DNA of 33,369 nucleotides from Deltaproteobacteria bacterium. GTDB taxonomy: Bacteria > Desulfobacterota > Desulfarculia > Adiutricales > JAGVGV01. The stretch is taken from NCBI GenBank assembly GCA_015233515.1, contig JADFXS010000009.1:1-33369 (forward strand), written 5' to 3'. The notes beneath the pieces were generated by a model. That model did no database searches. It was not told the origin of the DNA and worked only from the letters and a program-made list of their open reading frames with translations. Shown one piece after another: positions 16,374-25,653 of the stretch. Both the position numbers and the translations under genes were made by a program. The number at the start of each line of letters is the position of its first letter. Position 1 is the stretch's first letter.

Positions 16374-17801
16374 ATGAACATCCTCATAGTCAGTACCAAT
16401 CAAAACGTTTTCCCCATGCCGGTCATCCCTATTGGGGCCTGCATGGTTGCCGAGGCCGCGGAACGGGCCGGCCATAGGGTCAGCCTGCTCGATCTGATGT
16501 TCGAACGCGACCCGGTGCGCTCGATAGCGTCGGCTCTCAGGAAATCAAACCCTGACATCATAGGCCTTTCGGTGCGCAATATCGATAATAACGACATGCG
16601 AAAGCCCGCGTTCTATATCCCGGACCTGTTTCCTCTCATACGAGCCATACGCTCGCGGACTGAAGCTCCTATCGTCCTCGGCGGCGCTGCGATCGCGGTC
16701 ATGCCCGAGGAGATCCTACGTGCCACCGGCATTTCCAGCGCCATAATCGGGGACGGCGAGGTCACGTTTCCGCTGCTCCTTGAACGGCTTTCGCGGGGTG
16801 AACCGTTCGATGATCTTTCCGGCGTCGCTTTGCTCATGAACGGTGAGTTCCGGGCCAATCCTCCTGCTTCAATGGGATCATTCAACCACTGCCTGACGCC
16901 TGATTATCAGCGATGGATCGACGTACGTTCGTACCGATCTCAGCTATCCACAGCGCCGCTCCAGACCAAGCTCGGTTGTCAATTCCAATGCAGCTATTGC
17001 ACTTATCGTAAAATTGAAGGACATAAGTATCGTTTATCAGACCCGGAGCAGGTGGCGGCCTCCGCTGTCCGTATGGCGTCATCGGGCTTCCGGGACATCG
17101 AGTTTGTCGACAGCGTGTTCAATGCTCCCTACGACCACGCGATGGCTGTTTGCGAGGCGCTCGCACGATCGAAGCCGAGGGCTCGCTTTCAAAGTCTGGA
17201 ACTCAACCCTCTTTATTTTGACAATGAACTCATTGCCGCCATGGGAAAAGCGGGTTTCGTCGGTATCGGCTTGACCGTGGAAAGCGCCTCCGATGAAGTG
17301 CTCCAGGGATTGAGAAAAGGGTTCACGGCTCGCCATGTGCATGCCGCCGCGGAGGTCGTCCGTCGCCATCGTCTGCCTTGCGTCTGGATATTCATGCTCG
17401 GCGGACCAGGCGAGACTCCGGAAACAATTCATGAAACGTTACGATTTGCCGGGACCGCCATACGTCCTCGGGATACTGTTTTCTTCAATCTTGGAATACG
17501 GATTTACCCCGGGACTGAGCTTGAATCCATAGCCCGACGGCAAGGTGTCCTCACGATTCCCGCGGCGAAGATGCTCGAGCCGGTTTTCTATATATCACCG
17601 AAAGTGGATTTCGAATGGATTACACGGCAGGTAAAGAAGGTCATGAACAGCCACATGAATTTTATGAGCGGCGATTCTCTCAACTTCTCGCTCCTTCCGG
17701 CAATCCACCGCTTTGGACACCGGCTCGGGCTCAGGCCTCCGCTCTGGCGGCACACGCGCTTCATCCGCCGGGGATTGCGGTTGGCGGGAATGGATGTGTG
17801 A
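16374..17801 (+). CDS. B12-binding-domain radical SAM enzyme
   Basis: A 475-aa protein. Residues about 1-140 form a cobalamin-binding-type Rossmann domain (MNILIVSTNQNVFPMPVIPI, then GLSVRNIDNN, and APIVLGGAAIAVMPEE). The radical SAM core follows, with the cluster motif C-QFQ-C-SY-C (Cys202, Cys206, Cys209). GLTVESASDEVLQGLRKGFT and FMLGGPGETPETIHETL are standard core segments. Such enzymes methylate or rearrange unactivated carbons on lipids, peptides or natural products. The C-terminus is basic. GGAAAGG lies before the ATG. The next gene, 69 nt on, is a type III polyketide synthase, hinting at a shared pathway. Whether cobalamin is bound is not shown by the sequence. Confidence 0.88.
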   Translation: MNILIVSTNQNVFPMPVIPIGACMVAEAAERAGHRVSLLDLMFERDPVRSIASALRKSNPDIIGLSVRNIDNNDMRKPAFYIPDLFPLIRAIRSRTEAPIVLGGAAIAVMPEEILRATGISSAIIGDGEVTFPLLLERLSRGEPFDDLSGVALLMNGEFRANPPASMGSFNHCLTPDYQRWIDVRSYRSQLSTAPLQTKLGCQFQCSYCTYRKIEGHKYRLSDPEQVAASAVRMASSGFRDIEFVDSVFNAPYDHAMAVCEALARSKPRARFQSLELNPLYFDNELIAAMGKAGFVGIGLTVESASDEVLQGLRKGFTARHVHAAAEVVRRHRLPCVWIFMLGGPGETPETIHETLRFAGTAIRPRDTVFFNLGIRIYPGTELESIARRQGVLTIPAAKMLEPVFYISPKVDFEWITRQVKKVMNSHMNFMSGDSLNFSLLPAIHRFGHRLGLRPPLWRHTRFIRRGLRLAGMDV

Positions 17802-17870
17802 AAAACCGATTTATAACCTAATAACCGACAACTTAAACAAAAGTCTCGGCTCACGAAAGGACATGATCTG

Positions 17871-18935
17871 TTGTCAATAGGGGAAAAAAATGCTCACATC
17901 GCCTCATTCGCCGTCGCCCCGGCGCCCTTCATCGCCGACCAGGGGACGGCTGAAGAATTCATGCGGGATCACTACTCAGACAGACTGAATTCCAAGAGTC
18001 TGTCGTTCATCCATGCTGTTTTTTCTCATCCGGGCATCAAAAAGAGGCGCTTTGCCATCGAGCATCCCGAAACCCTGGTGGACGAAGAGCCGGATGCCCG
18101 CATCGCGCGGTTCACGCATTGGTCCATAAAACTCTCCGCCCTGGCCATTCAGAAGGCGCTGGCGCGAGCTGGGGCGAACGTAAGCGACGTGACCGGCCTG
18201 GTCGTGAATACCTGCACCGGCTACCTCTGTCCAGGCATCTCGACTTACCTTATAGAAAAGCTGGGGCTCTCGCGCACAATCAAGGCGTACGACCTCGTCG
18301 GCAGCGGCTGCGGCGGCGCAATCCCGAATCTCCAGGTGGCAGAGTCTTTACTCGGAAAAAATGGAGACGGCGTGGTCGTGAGCGCTTCTGTCGAGATATG
18401 CAGCGCCACGCTCCAGATGGACAACGATATCAGCCTAATACTCTCGAACGCCCTCTTCGGCGACGGCGCGGCGGCGGCCGTCCTTTCGAATCGACCCGAG
18501 GGGTTCGAGATGGTCGCCTCGGCAAGCAGATACGCGCCCGAACAGCGGGATATGATACGATATGTTCATAAAAATGGACAACTTCACAATCAACTTTCAT
18601 TGGAACTATCTAAGTTTGTCAATAAAGCCGCGGCTTCGGTCGTGGCCGATATTTTAAAATCCCGATCTTTGACCGTGCGCGACATTAAACATTGGGCGGT
18701 GCATCCGGGCGGAGAGAAGATCATCAATGCCGTACGGGACGAGATCGGTATACCCGAGGAGCAGCTGGAGCCGACGCGCGCGGTCCTTGCCGAATATGGA
18801 AACATGTCGTCACCCACGGTATGGTTCGTGCTCGATGAATTAGCGCAACAAGGCATCGCTCCCGGCGAGTGGTGCGTGATGCTCGCCTACGGCGCCGGTC
18901 TCTCGGCGCATGCGTTTCTCTTTCGGAAAAGGTGA
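17871..18935 (+). CDS. Type III polyketide synthase (chalcone/stilbene synthase family)
   Basis: A 354-aa condensing enzyme that uses CoA thioesters directly. The catalytic triad can be placed: Cys147 in LVGSGCGGAIPN, His278 in HWAVHPGGEKI and Asn311 in EYGNMSSPTVWFVLDEL. The His-Asn spacing of 33 equals that of plant chalcone synthase. The C-terminal LAYGAGLSAHAFLF is also typical. The product cannot be read from the sequence; bacterial relatives make alkylresorcinols, alkylpyrones and related phenolics. TTG at 17871 is taken as the start because AAAGGA lies 10 nt upstream and the ATG at 17863 stops at once. A FabH-like ketosynthase is a less likely alternative, since YGNMSSP with HPGG fits type III better. 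Confidence 0.87.
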   Translation: MSIGEKNAHIASFAVAPAPFIADQGTAEEFMRDHYSDRLNSKSLSFIHAVFSHPGIKKRRFAIEHPETLVDEEPDARIARFTHWSIKLSALAIQKALARAGANVSDVTGLVVNTCTGYLCPGISTYLIEKLGLSRTIKAYDLVGSGCGGAIPNLQVAESLLGKNGDGVVVSASVEICSATLQMDNDISLILSNALFGDGAAAAVLSNRPEGFEMVASASRYAPEQRDMIRYVHKNGQLHNQLSLELSKFVNKAAASVVADILKSRSLTVRDIKHWAVHPGGEKIINAVRDEIGIPEEQLEPTRAVLAEYGNMSSPTVWFVLDELAQQGIAPGEWCVMLAYGAGLSAHAFLFRKR

Positions 18936-19068
18936 CCTGGAAAAAGTGAACTCCGGAATTTGGGAAAAAATCAAAAAAATTAACAAGTCAACGATCACTC
19001 CTAAAAGGGGCCGGAACCCGTCAAAGTTAAATTTGTATGCCTATAAGGCGTAAGACGCCCAAACGGGA
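18936..19068. other. Short intergenic stretch after the polyketide synthase
   Basis: AT-rich DNA with no coding frame or clear terminator, running into the RAYT 3' remnant. Confidence 0.3.
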
Positions 19069-19288
19069 AAAGCGGCCTTTTCGTAAGCCAAAACGCGACT
19101 CCCAACCCTTTCAAAGCTCATAACGCCTTTTCCCACAAGATATTTTCATCGAAATATTAGTAAACTCCTGTTCAAGCACAGCCCTTTCTCTTGCCACATG
19201 GCCGCCGATAGCTCGTCATCTCGATAAAATCCATTCTAACCTGTATCTTTAGAATAGAATTGGCTGGTGGAATAATATTTGGGTGTCC
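19069..19288 (+). mobile_element. RAYT element 3' remnant (transposase tail and right end)
   Basis: It matches 4600-4814 of the intact element: GCGGCCTTTTCG, AACGCGA, TCATAACGCCTTTTCCC, ATCGATAAAATCCAT-like, CTAACCTGTAT and AGAATTG blocks appear in order and at similar spacing. It closes with GGGTGTCC at 19281-19288. Only the last few codons of the transposase are represented; everything upstream is gone. Confidence 0.8.
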
Positions 19289-19307
19289 TAATTATTATAC
19301 TTTCAAA

Positions 19308-19333
19308 CGAAGAAGCTTTCGAGAACCACTATA
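19308..19333. repeat. Solo 26-bp MITE end
   Basis: CGAAGAAGCTTTCGAG, then AACCACTATA, identical to the MITE right end at 14596-14621 except for one base. It sits 20 bases after a RAYT right end and 43 bases before a kinase start. A 16-bp palindrome TGGAATATCGATTCCA follows at 19344-19359 and may be an operator for the kinase gene. Confidence 0.7.
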
Positions 19334-19375
19334 TGTTTGTTCCTGGAATATCGATTCCATCTGGAAGGTCCATAA

Positions 19376-21658
19376 ATGTATAAGACAAACCAAACCTTGG
19401 ATCCAGTCATACGGCCCAGGATAATGATTGTCGAGGACGAATTCATATTCGCCTCTTACCTCCAGCATCACCTTGAAGGCTTAGGCTACGAGGTATTCGC
19501 TAATGTGACTTCCGCTGAAGAGGCGCTAAGATTACTCGCTGAAAATCAGGCAGACCTCGTCATGATGGATATCCTCCTTCAAGGCAATATGAATGGCATT
19601 GAGGCCGCTGAGGTTATCAGGGACGAGTGGGGTGTTCCCATTGTTTTTCTGACCGCCTACGCGGACACGGATATACTTGAGCGCGCTAAACTTACTTACC
19701 CCTTCGGCTATCTTCTTAAACCGGTCAATACGCGAGATTTGAAGATAACGGTTGAGATGGCCTTGTATGTGTGGAAATTGGATACGGCCCGGCGGAAAGC
19801 AGAGGAAAACCGGAGGTTGAGCGAGGAAAAATTTCGCCACATAATCGAATCCACACCGATGGGCATGCATTTTTACCACCTCGAGTCTGACGGTCGTCTT
19901 ATTTTTACCGGAGCCAATCCTTCCGCCGACCGCATTATGGGTATCAGATATCAGAACCTGATCGGGAAAACCATTGGGGAGGTTTTTCCTTTTTTGATAA
20001 AAATGGACATCCTCGCTATCTGTCGGGAGGTGGCGGCTGGAAGGCTCTGCACCCAATCACTTGAATCTGATTATAATGATTATGGTACTTACAGATACTT
20101 TGAAGTTTGGATTTTCCAGACGTCCCATAATAATATCGCGGTTGAATTCACTGAAGTCACGGCTCGAAAAAAAGCGGAAAACGATCTTTTAAAATTAAAC
20201 AGACAATTGGAGCAGTCTTCCCGAAACTTTAAAAATATGGCCGTCAAGGCTGAGCATGCGACCATGGCCAAGAGTTTATTTTTAGCGAACATGAGCCACG
20301 AGATCCGGACTCCGCTTAACGCCATTCTCGGTTTCTCACAATTGATGCGCGACGACCAGGAACTATCCTTCCGGCAGAAAACGCGTATCGAGACAATCAA
20401 CCGGAATGGGGAACATTTACTGACGCTTCTGAATGATATTCTTGATCTTTCCAAGATCGAATCCGGACATTTGAATCTGGATCCGCTTTGCTTTGATTTG
20501 CACTCTCTACTCACCGACCTGGTCTCATTGTTCAGGCCGAGAGCGAATGCCAAACGATTGATCTTTGATGTGGAAGGGATCGACCGCTTAGAGAAATACA
20601 TTGTATCCGACGCCAAAAAACTGCGTCAGGTACTGCTCAATGTTCTCGTCAATGCCGTGAAGTTCACCAATGCCGGCGGCATCAGATTGCGGGTCTGGTC
20701 GGAACCGGCTATTCAAGGAGAAACTGAAACCGTTCTATTGGTGTTTCTGGTGGAGGACACCGGCCCCGGTATTAAAAAGGAAGATTTAGACACAATATTT
20801 GAACCGTTTGCTCAGACTTCGTTAGGGCGCACCAAAACTGAAGGAACAGGTTTAGGACTGGCCATCAGCCGACAGTTTGCCAGATTGATGGGCGGTGACC
20901 TGACCGTAACCAGTGAGTTCGCTAAAGGCAGCACCTTCCGTCTTGAAACCAAAGCTGAAATCGGGTCGGCCGACCAGATGCCCGAAAACTTTCCCGGCAA
21001 GAGTGTCGTGCAACTTGAGAACCACCAGCCTTCTTCCAAAATATTGGTTGTGGAGGATGACGAAGATAATCGACTTCTTGTCGTCCAAGAATTGGAGCGG
21101 GTCGGTTTTAAGGTCGAAGAGGCCAAGAACGGTGTGGAGACCTTGGCCAAATTTTTAAACTGGAAACCCCATCTCATTATCATGGATCAACAGATGCCGG
21201 TGATGAACGGCGATGAAGCCATAAAAAAAATTCGTCAATATCCGCGCGGGGGGCAAGTCAAGATTATCATGTTGAGCGCCGACGCCACCGATGAAAATAG
21301 AAATAAAGCCATAAGGGCCGGAGCTGATGACTTTATGACCAAGCCGGTTAGTCTGACTTTGCTGTTAGAAAAAATCAGAATCTCAATCGGCGTGGAATAT
21401 ATTTACGCCGAACCCGATGGTAAAGAAAAGATTTTATCCGGCTCTTTATTGAGTCTGAATCGGGAGATGCTGGCGGTGCTCCCTCCAGAGCTTAGGCAAG
21501 AGATTTATGAATCCGCCATCCGCAGTCGCCATGACCGCTTACTTGAATTGACCCAGAAGGTCGCCGCCATCGACCCGGAAATGAGCAGAGCTCTACGGAG
21601 CCTGATCGCGGAATTCGATTATGAAACTTTGTTTCAGTTATTCAGTCTAGGAGAATGA
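19376..21658 (+). CDS. Hybrid histidine kinase, REC-PAS-HisKA-HATPase-REC
   Basis: A 760-aa cytoplasmic phosphorelay protein. Receiver 1 (residues 14-130) has Asp65 in VMMDILLQG and Lys115 in LLKPV. A PAS domain spans about 152-265. HisKA has His308 in MSHEIRTPLNAILG, the ATPase has DTGPGIKKED and GTGLGLAISRQFA, and receiver 2 has Asp604 in IIMDQQMPVM and Lys656. The last 100 residues (LPPELRQEIYESAIRSRHDR onward) are helical, and this kind of tail is common after BarA/LuxQ-type receivers; no histidine of an HPt motif is clear. GGAAGG precedes the ATG. The next gene starts one nucleotide after its stop, so they form one operon. Confidence 0.94.
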   Translation: MYKTNQTLDPVIRPRIMIVEDEFIFASYLQHHLEGLGYEVFANVTSAEEALRLLAENQADLVMMDILLQGNMNGIEAAEVIRDEWGVPIVFLTAYADTDILERAKLTYPFGYLLKPVNTRDLKITVEMALYVWKLDTARRKAEENRRLSEEKFRHIIESTPMGMHFYHLESDGRLIFTGANPSADRIMGIRYQNLIGKTIGEVFPFLIKMDILAICREVAAGRLCTQSLESDYNDYGTYRYFEVWIFQTSHNNIAVEFTEVTARKKAENDLLKLNRQLEQSSRNFKNMAVKAEHATMAKSLFLANMSHEIRTPLNAILGFSQLMRDDQELSFRQKTRIETINRNGEHLLTLLNDILDLSKIESGHLNLDPLCFDLHSLLTDLVSLFRPRANAKRLIFDVEGIDRLEKYIVSDAKKLRQVLLNVLVNAVKFTNAGGIRLRVWSEPAIQGETETVLLVFLVEDTGPGIKKEDLDTIFEPFAQTSLGRTKTEGTGLGLAISRQFARLMGGDLTVTSEFAKGSTFRLETKAEIGSADQMPENFPGKSVVQLENHQPSSKILVVEDDEDNRLLVVQELERVGFKVEEAKNGVETLAKFLNWKPHLIIMDQQMPVMNGDEAIKKIRQYPRGGQVKIIMLSADATDENRNKAIRAGADDFMTKPVSLTLLLEKIRISIGVEYIYAEPDGKEKILSGSLLSLNREMLAVLPPELRQEIYESAIRSRHDRLLELTQKVAAIDPEMSRALRSLIAEFDYETLFQLFSLGE

Positions 21659-21659
21659 C

Positions 21660-22844
21660 ATGACTGCGGAAGTATTTGTCCCCTTGAACATTCCCACCGT
21701 CCTTATCGTGGATGATACCCATGCCAACCTGGATATCCTTACCGGGATGCTCGGAGATCGAGGATATGAACCGCGTCCGGTTCCCAGTGGCAAACTAGCG
21801 CTTTTGTCCGCCCGAGCTGATCCGCCCGACTTGATCCTGCTTGATATAAGAATGCCGGAGATGGACGGTTTCGAAGTATGCAGGCGCCTGAAAGCCGACG
21901 AGACCCTGAAGGATATTCCGGTGATTTTCATTACCGCACTTTCCGATACGGCGGATAAATTAAAAGCTTTTTCCCTAGGCGCGGTGGATTACGTCACCAA
22001 GCCGTTTCAGGTCGAGGAGATCGATGCACGGGTTAGGGCCCACCTGAAAATCAGCTTCCTTCAACGCCGGCTCAATAATCAAAACGAACATCTGGAGCTA
22101 CTGGTGGCCGAACGGACTCGCGAGCTGACTAAAGCTTATGAACGGATGGTGGAACTAGACCGCCTCAAGGATGACTTCCTGCGAATGATCACTCATGAAA
22201 TACGCACTCCCATGCAGGGAATATTGGGTATTGGCGAACTGATTATCGATCTTTGCCCTGTTTCCGAAAATTGCCGACTATACGCGGGTATGTTCCGTGA
22301 CAGCAGTTTGCGCCTGCGCAATCTCATTGACGATGCAGCTTTAATTACCGAAACGGATAAGTTGACCATGGATTACAGAGCGGAAGTATCTTTTTCAGAG
22401 CTGCTCGACAGTGTAAAGATTTCTCTCCCGGGAATAAAGATCGACATGAATCAACCGGTCTTCCCGGACTCGGTTTTTCTCCAGGGAGATTACCGATTAC
22501 TGAAAAGGGCTCTGGAAACCGTGATTCAACTGGCGATGACATTCTCCCGCGACAGGCAGAGAGTTAATTTAATGCAGAAAGTCGAAGCGTTAGCTATTCA
22601 ATTGCATATAGATCTTGATGCCTTGCCGCTTTCCCAAAAGGCGGTCGACAACTTTTTCAAACTAGAATCGTCGGTCAGAGCCTCTTCTCCCGCTCAAGAT
22701 TTGGGATTGGCTCCCGTTTCGGCGCATCGGATCATCACCGCTTTCGGTGGTGAGTTGCGCCTAGTCAAGGGCGAGTCTGACACCGGACACCTAGAGGCGG
22801 TATTTCGCACGGTTACGACCAGGTCGAACATTCTCCAGAAGTAA
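21660..22844 (+). CDS. Receiver-histidine kinase protein with degraded ATPase domain
   Basis: A 394-aa protein. The receiver has Asp62 (LILLDIRMPEMDGFEV) and Lys114 (YVTKPF). A coiled coil (about 133-170) links to a HisKA domain with His179 in MITHEIRTPMQGILG. The expected ATPase part (about 240-390) is present by length, but its N-box asparagine is replaced (LKRALETVIQLAMTFS) and no DxGxG loop exists; only a faint echo of the late motifs remains (DLGLAPVSAHRIITAFGGEL). It probably cannot bind ATP normally and may act as a phosphotransfer or phosphatase partner of the kinase encoded just upstream. The AGGAGA ribosome site lies inside the previous gene. Confidence 0.88.
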   Translation: MTAEVFVPLNIPTVLIVDDTHANLDILTGMLGDRGYEPRPVPSGKLALLSARADPPDLILLDIRMPEMDGFEVCRRLKADETLKDIPVIFITALSDTADKLKAFSLGAVDYVTKPFQVEEIDARVRAHLKISFLQRRLNNQNEHLELLVAERTRELTKAYERMVELDRLKDDFLRMITHEIRTPMQGILGIGELIIDLCPVSENCRLYAGMFRDSSLRLRNLIDDAALITETDKLTMDYRAEVSFSELLDSVKISLPGIKIDMNQPVFPDSVFLQGDYRLLKRALETVIQLAMTFSRDRQRVNLMQKVEALAIQLHIDLDALPLSQKAVDNFFKLESSVRASSPAQDLGLAPVSAHRIITAFGGELRLVKGESDTGHLEAVFRTVTTRSNILQK

Positions 22845-23184
22845 AGGCTCATCGCACCGGACAAAATCCGGGAGCCCAGCCCCGAGTACCGGCAACGGGT
22901 CATCAATCGAAGAAATGCGGGCTTACCGTCATTTCGAAGCGAAACGAGAAATCTCCGTTCTTTTCAAGGAAGATCTTTTGGCATTCGAGATTTCTCTTCG
23001 CGGCTTGCGCCGCTCATCGAAATGACACCATACGCTCCGTTGGGCGGCCATATATGGCCATCTGAAACAGCCTTTTCACTCGGTTTACTTTCGGGACCAG
23101 CCTCTCTCGGCCTCTTATCCTTCGCGTTATTTACCCATCGCTTCCGGACGATCTGGTTTGGAGCGGCGGGTAAAGTGGTGACAG
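22845..23184. other. Convergent intergenic region with repeat and palindromes
   Basis: Between the plus-strand kinase pair and the minus-strand sensor operon. A nested inverted repeat (GGCTC, CCGGA/TCCGG, GAGCC) right after 22844 could fold but has no T-run. The GTCATTTCGA repeat (22928-23026) and a perfect 14-bp palindrome GGCCATATATGGCC at 23046-23059 follow. The rest holds nothing recognisable. Confidence 0.45.
22928..23026. repeat. GTCATTTCGA ... TCGAAATGAC palindromic repeat, copy 2
   Basis: A 99-bp imperfect inverted repeat with arms containing GAGAAATCTC and GAGATTTCTC. Same family as 14493-14580, but here without the surrounding MITE ends. Similar repeats are widespread in intergenic DNA of many environmental bacteria. 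Confidence 0.7.
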
Positions 23185-25638
23185 TTAACCTTTCAAGGGC
23201 CAGCTGATAATGAATTCCGTGCCGCCTGCCTGGTTGATTTGTATAGTTCCTTTCAATTGCGTCGTGGCCAACCCCTTGACCAGTTGCATCCCCATGGAGG
23301 AGGAATGGAACGTGGCAACCTCGGTTGACAACCCTGAGCCGTTGTCGCCTACACGCACTTCACCCCATTTATTTTCCGTGGTTCGGCAGGCCAGTGATAA
23401 GATACCCTTTTGATCGGGGCTAAAAGCATGCTTAAAAGCGTTGGAAATTAATTCCGTCATGATCAAGGAGACTGGAACCGCTTGTTCGATAGTCAATTCC
23501 AGTTCTTGCAGATTGAATTGACAATCAACGCTTATCGTCGGGCGATAATAAGAGTCGATCAACATATAAACCAGATCGGCGATATACTTGTCAAAGCTGA
23601 TGGCCGAGATGTTTGTCGACTGGTAAAGGGATTCGTGGACCAGGGCCATGCTTCTGATCCGATTTTCCGATTCCCTGAGAATTTCAATCAAGGATTGATC
23701 CGTGAGTCGGGCTGCTTGCAAACTCAATAAGCTTATAATGACTTGCATGTTGTTCTTCACTCGGTGATGGACCTCCTGGAGCAGGATTTCCTTTTCCCGC
23801 AGAGAAGCTAACAATTCTTTTTCGGCCAATTTTTCAGCGGTTATATCCAAGGATGTCCCCGTATATTTCCACGGCCGCCCGGTTTCGTCCTTAATCAATT
23901 CCCCCTTGGATCTAATGTAACGCATTTCGCCTTGGGAATGAACGGTGCGATAAATCACTTCGTCGACGCCTTCATTTTGGGAGAACGATGCCAGCATTTT
24001 TTCAACTATTTTTTGATCTTCAGGATGGACATGCGCAAAAAAATTGGTCCAGCCGGCCTGAACTTCTCCGGGTTGAAAACCTATATTTCGAAAATGTTGG
24101 TCCGACCAGATGCTTTTGTCGTTTTGCAGATTCCACTCCCAACTGCCCAGTCGGGCGATTTGTTCGGCTTTGAAGAGGACTTTCTGGTTTTCCTGTAACA
24201 TTTCTTGGATTCTTTGCCGCTCTTCGATCTCCAGACGTAAACTGTGATTACTGGCTTCCAGGGCGGCAGTACGATTTTCAACCAATTGTTCCAGTTTATT
24301 TTGATACTTGACCAGTTCAGCTTCTACCCGGCGGCGATTATCGATTTCATCGATCAATTTGTCGTTGGTCGTCTTCAGTTCAGCCAAATAGGTGGTTAAA
24401 GCTTCCTGCATGACCAAAAATGATTGAGCCAACTCTCCTCGTTCGTCTTTGCTTTTCATAGCTAAATTATTTAGTTGGAAGGTAAGATCCTCTGGAGGGA
24501 CAAAGTCGTGGCTGATCAAGGCCTTGGTATGCCTGGTCAGAATAGTCAAAGGTTTAATGAAAACCTTGAGGAAAGCCACGGTTGCCAGGCATAAACATAG
24601 AAATATCATGATGATGAGCTGGACTTGGCGACCGGCGATAGTTCGGCCTAGGGTTTTAATATCTTCCACCGGCAGTGTATAACAAACATACCAATCAAAG
24701 GCTTTGAATCGATCGATTAAAGCGATTTTCTTTTCCTTTATTTCGTTCGAGAGAGGAATGGTCGATTCGTAGGTCAAGGGGACCCCGGAAGAAGCGGCGG
24801 CATAGAGTTCCTCGGCCAGACCTTTTTCGGTAAGTTCATTAGCTATATGTATTCTGGATCGTTCTTTCAACAAGGGGTGAATAAGCAAATTCCGGTTGCT
24901 GTCAAAAAGGAACAAGTAGCCTGATCGTAACGTTCCGACTTGGGCGAAGGTTTTCTCGAGTTTGGCCAAAATTTCCAGTTTGCGCTTTTCAGCCATCACT
25001 TCCAAGTTTTCAATGGGTAAGGACGTAGCTAAAATCCAGGACCATTTAGACAGGTAGGAAAAGCGGGTCAGGTGTTTGGTTGGGCGCCCTGGTTCGGATT
25101 GCGGCCAGGAAACCACCAAAAAAACTTCATTTCCCACCTTAAGCATTTCCTTGGCTTTGAACAGGGCGTCCTGGCCTCGCAAATCCTGAAACTCCGACAA
25201 TCTACGACCGATCATGTCCGCGTTACGGGCATGGATTCCAATTAAATTCAGATTGTAAATAAAAACCGACGCATTTATTTCCGACTCATAGCTATAAAGC
25301 CAATTCAGAGTGCGCCTTTTCGCTTCTGTTTCAGATATAAGGCCTTCTTCGGCCTGGCGTTGATAATTTTCGAAAACATTATGTATCATCTGGTCGTAGT
25401 GCTTTAAATTTTCCCTCAGTAAATTGACGGCCTCCAATTTGTTCTGGGTGTATCCTTCATATTCGTTGGTGATTATTTCCATGATCAGATTAAGAACATT
25501 CCTGGCCTCTTTTTCCTGTTCCTTGCTGATGGCCTCGGTAATGTCGAGATAGGTCAAGTAGGCGATTCCGCCTCCGCTCATGGTGATAATCAGGAAAATC
25601 ACCAAAACCATTTTCGAATAAACGGTTTTCATTTCCAA
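23185..25638 (-). CDS. Membrane sensor histidine kinase, Cache-HAMP-PAS-HisKA_2-HATPase
   Basis: An 817-aa inner-membrane kinase. TM1 is at about 9-29, a large periplasmic region at 30-338 looks like two Cache modules (WLYSYESEINASVFIYN and GYLFLFDSNRNLLIHP are typical strands), and TM2 is at 340-361. A HAMP linker, a coiled coil (about 405-485) and a PAS/PAC domain (490-603) follow. The phosphoacceptor region LLQEVHHRVKNNMQVIISLL marks the HisKA_2/HWE type, with His625 the likely site. The ATPase has ELISNAFKHAF (N box) and DNGSGL. It has no receiver domain. The start is 15 nt after the binding-protein stop, so both are co-transcribed. It likely reads the loaded state of that binding protein. 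Confidence 0.93.
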   Translation of the reverse strand: MEMKTVYSKMVLVIFLIITMSGGGIAYLTYLDITEAISKEQEKEARNVLNLIMEIITNEYEGYTQNKLEAVNLLRENLKHYDQMIHNVFENYQRQAEEGLISETEAKRRTLNWLYSYESEINASVFIYNLNLIGIHARNADMIGRRLSEFQDLRGQDALFKAKEMLKVGNEVFLVVSWPQSEPGRPTKHLTRFSYLSKWSWILATSLPIENLEVMAEKRKLEILAKLEKTFAQVGTLRSGYLFLFDSNRNLLIHPLLKERSRIHIANELTEKGLAEELYAAASSGVPLTYESTIPLSNEIKEKKIALIDRFKAFDWYVCYTLPVEDIKTLGRTIAGRQVQLIIMIFLCLCLATVAFLKVFIKPLTILTRHTKALISHDFVPPEDLTFQLNNLAMKSKDERGELAQSFLVMQEALTTYLAELKTTNDKLIDEIDNRRRVEAELVKYQNKLEQLVENRTAALEASNHSLRLEIEERQRIQEMLQENQKVLFKAEQIARLGSWEWNLQNDKSIWSDQHFRNIGFQPGEVQAGWTNFFAHVHPEDQKIVEKMLASFSQNEGVDEVIYRTVHSQGEMRYIRSKGELIKDETGRPWKYTGTSLDITAEKLAEKELLASLREKEILLQEVHHRVKNNMQVIISLLSLQAARLTDQSLIEILRESENRIRSMALVHESLYQSTNISAISFDKYIADLVYMLIDSYYRPTISVDCQFNLQELELTIEQAVPVSLIMTELISNAFKHAFSPDQKGILSLACRTTENKWGEVRVGDNGSGLSTEVATFHSSSMGMQLVKGLATTQLKGTIQINQAGGTEFIISWPLKG

Positions 25639-25653
25639 ACCTGGGGTTTTAAT

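Noticed and set aside
16374..18935. Assigning the radical SAM/PKS pair to a named pathway such as an arsenolipid or alkylresorcinol pathway
   Set aside because: No ArsM-like, arsenosugar or resorcinol-modifying gene is in the window; only the enzyme classes are supported.
22845..22880. Inverted repeat after the kinase pair as a rho-independent terminator
   Set aside because: No T-run follows the stem on either strand.
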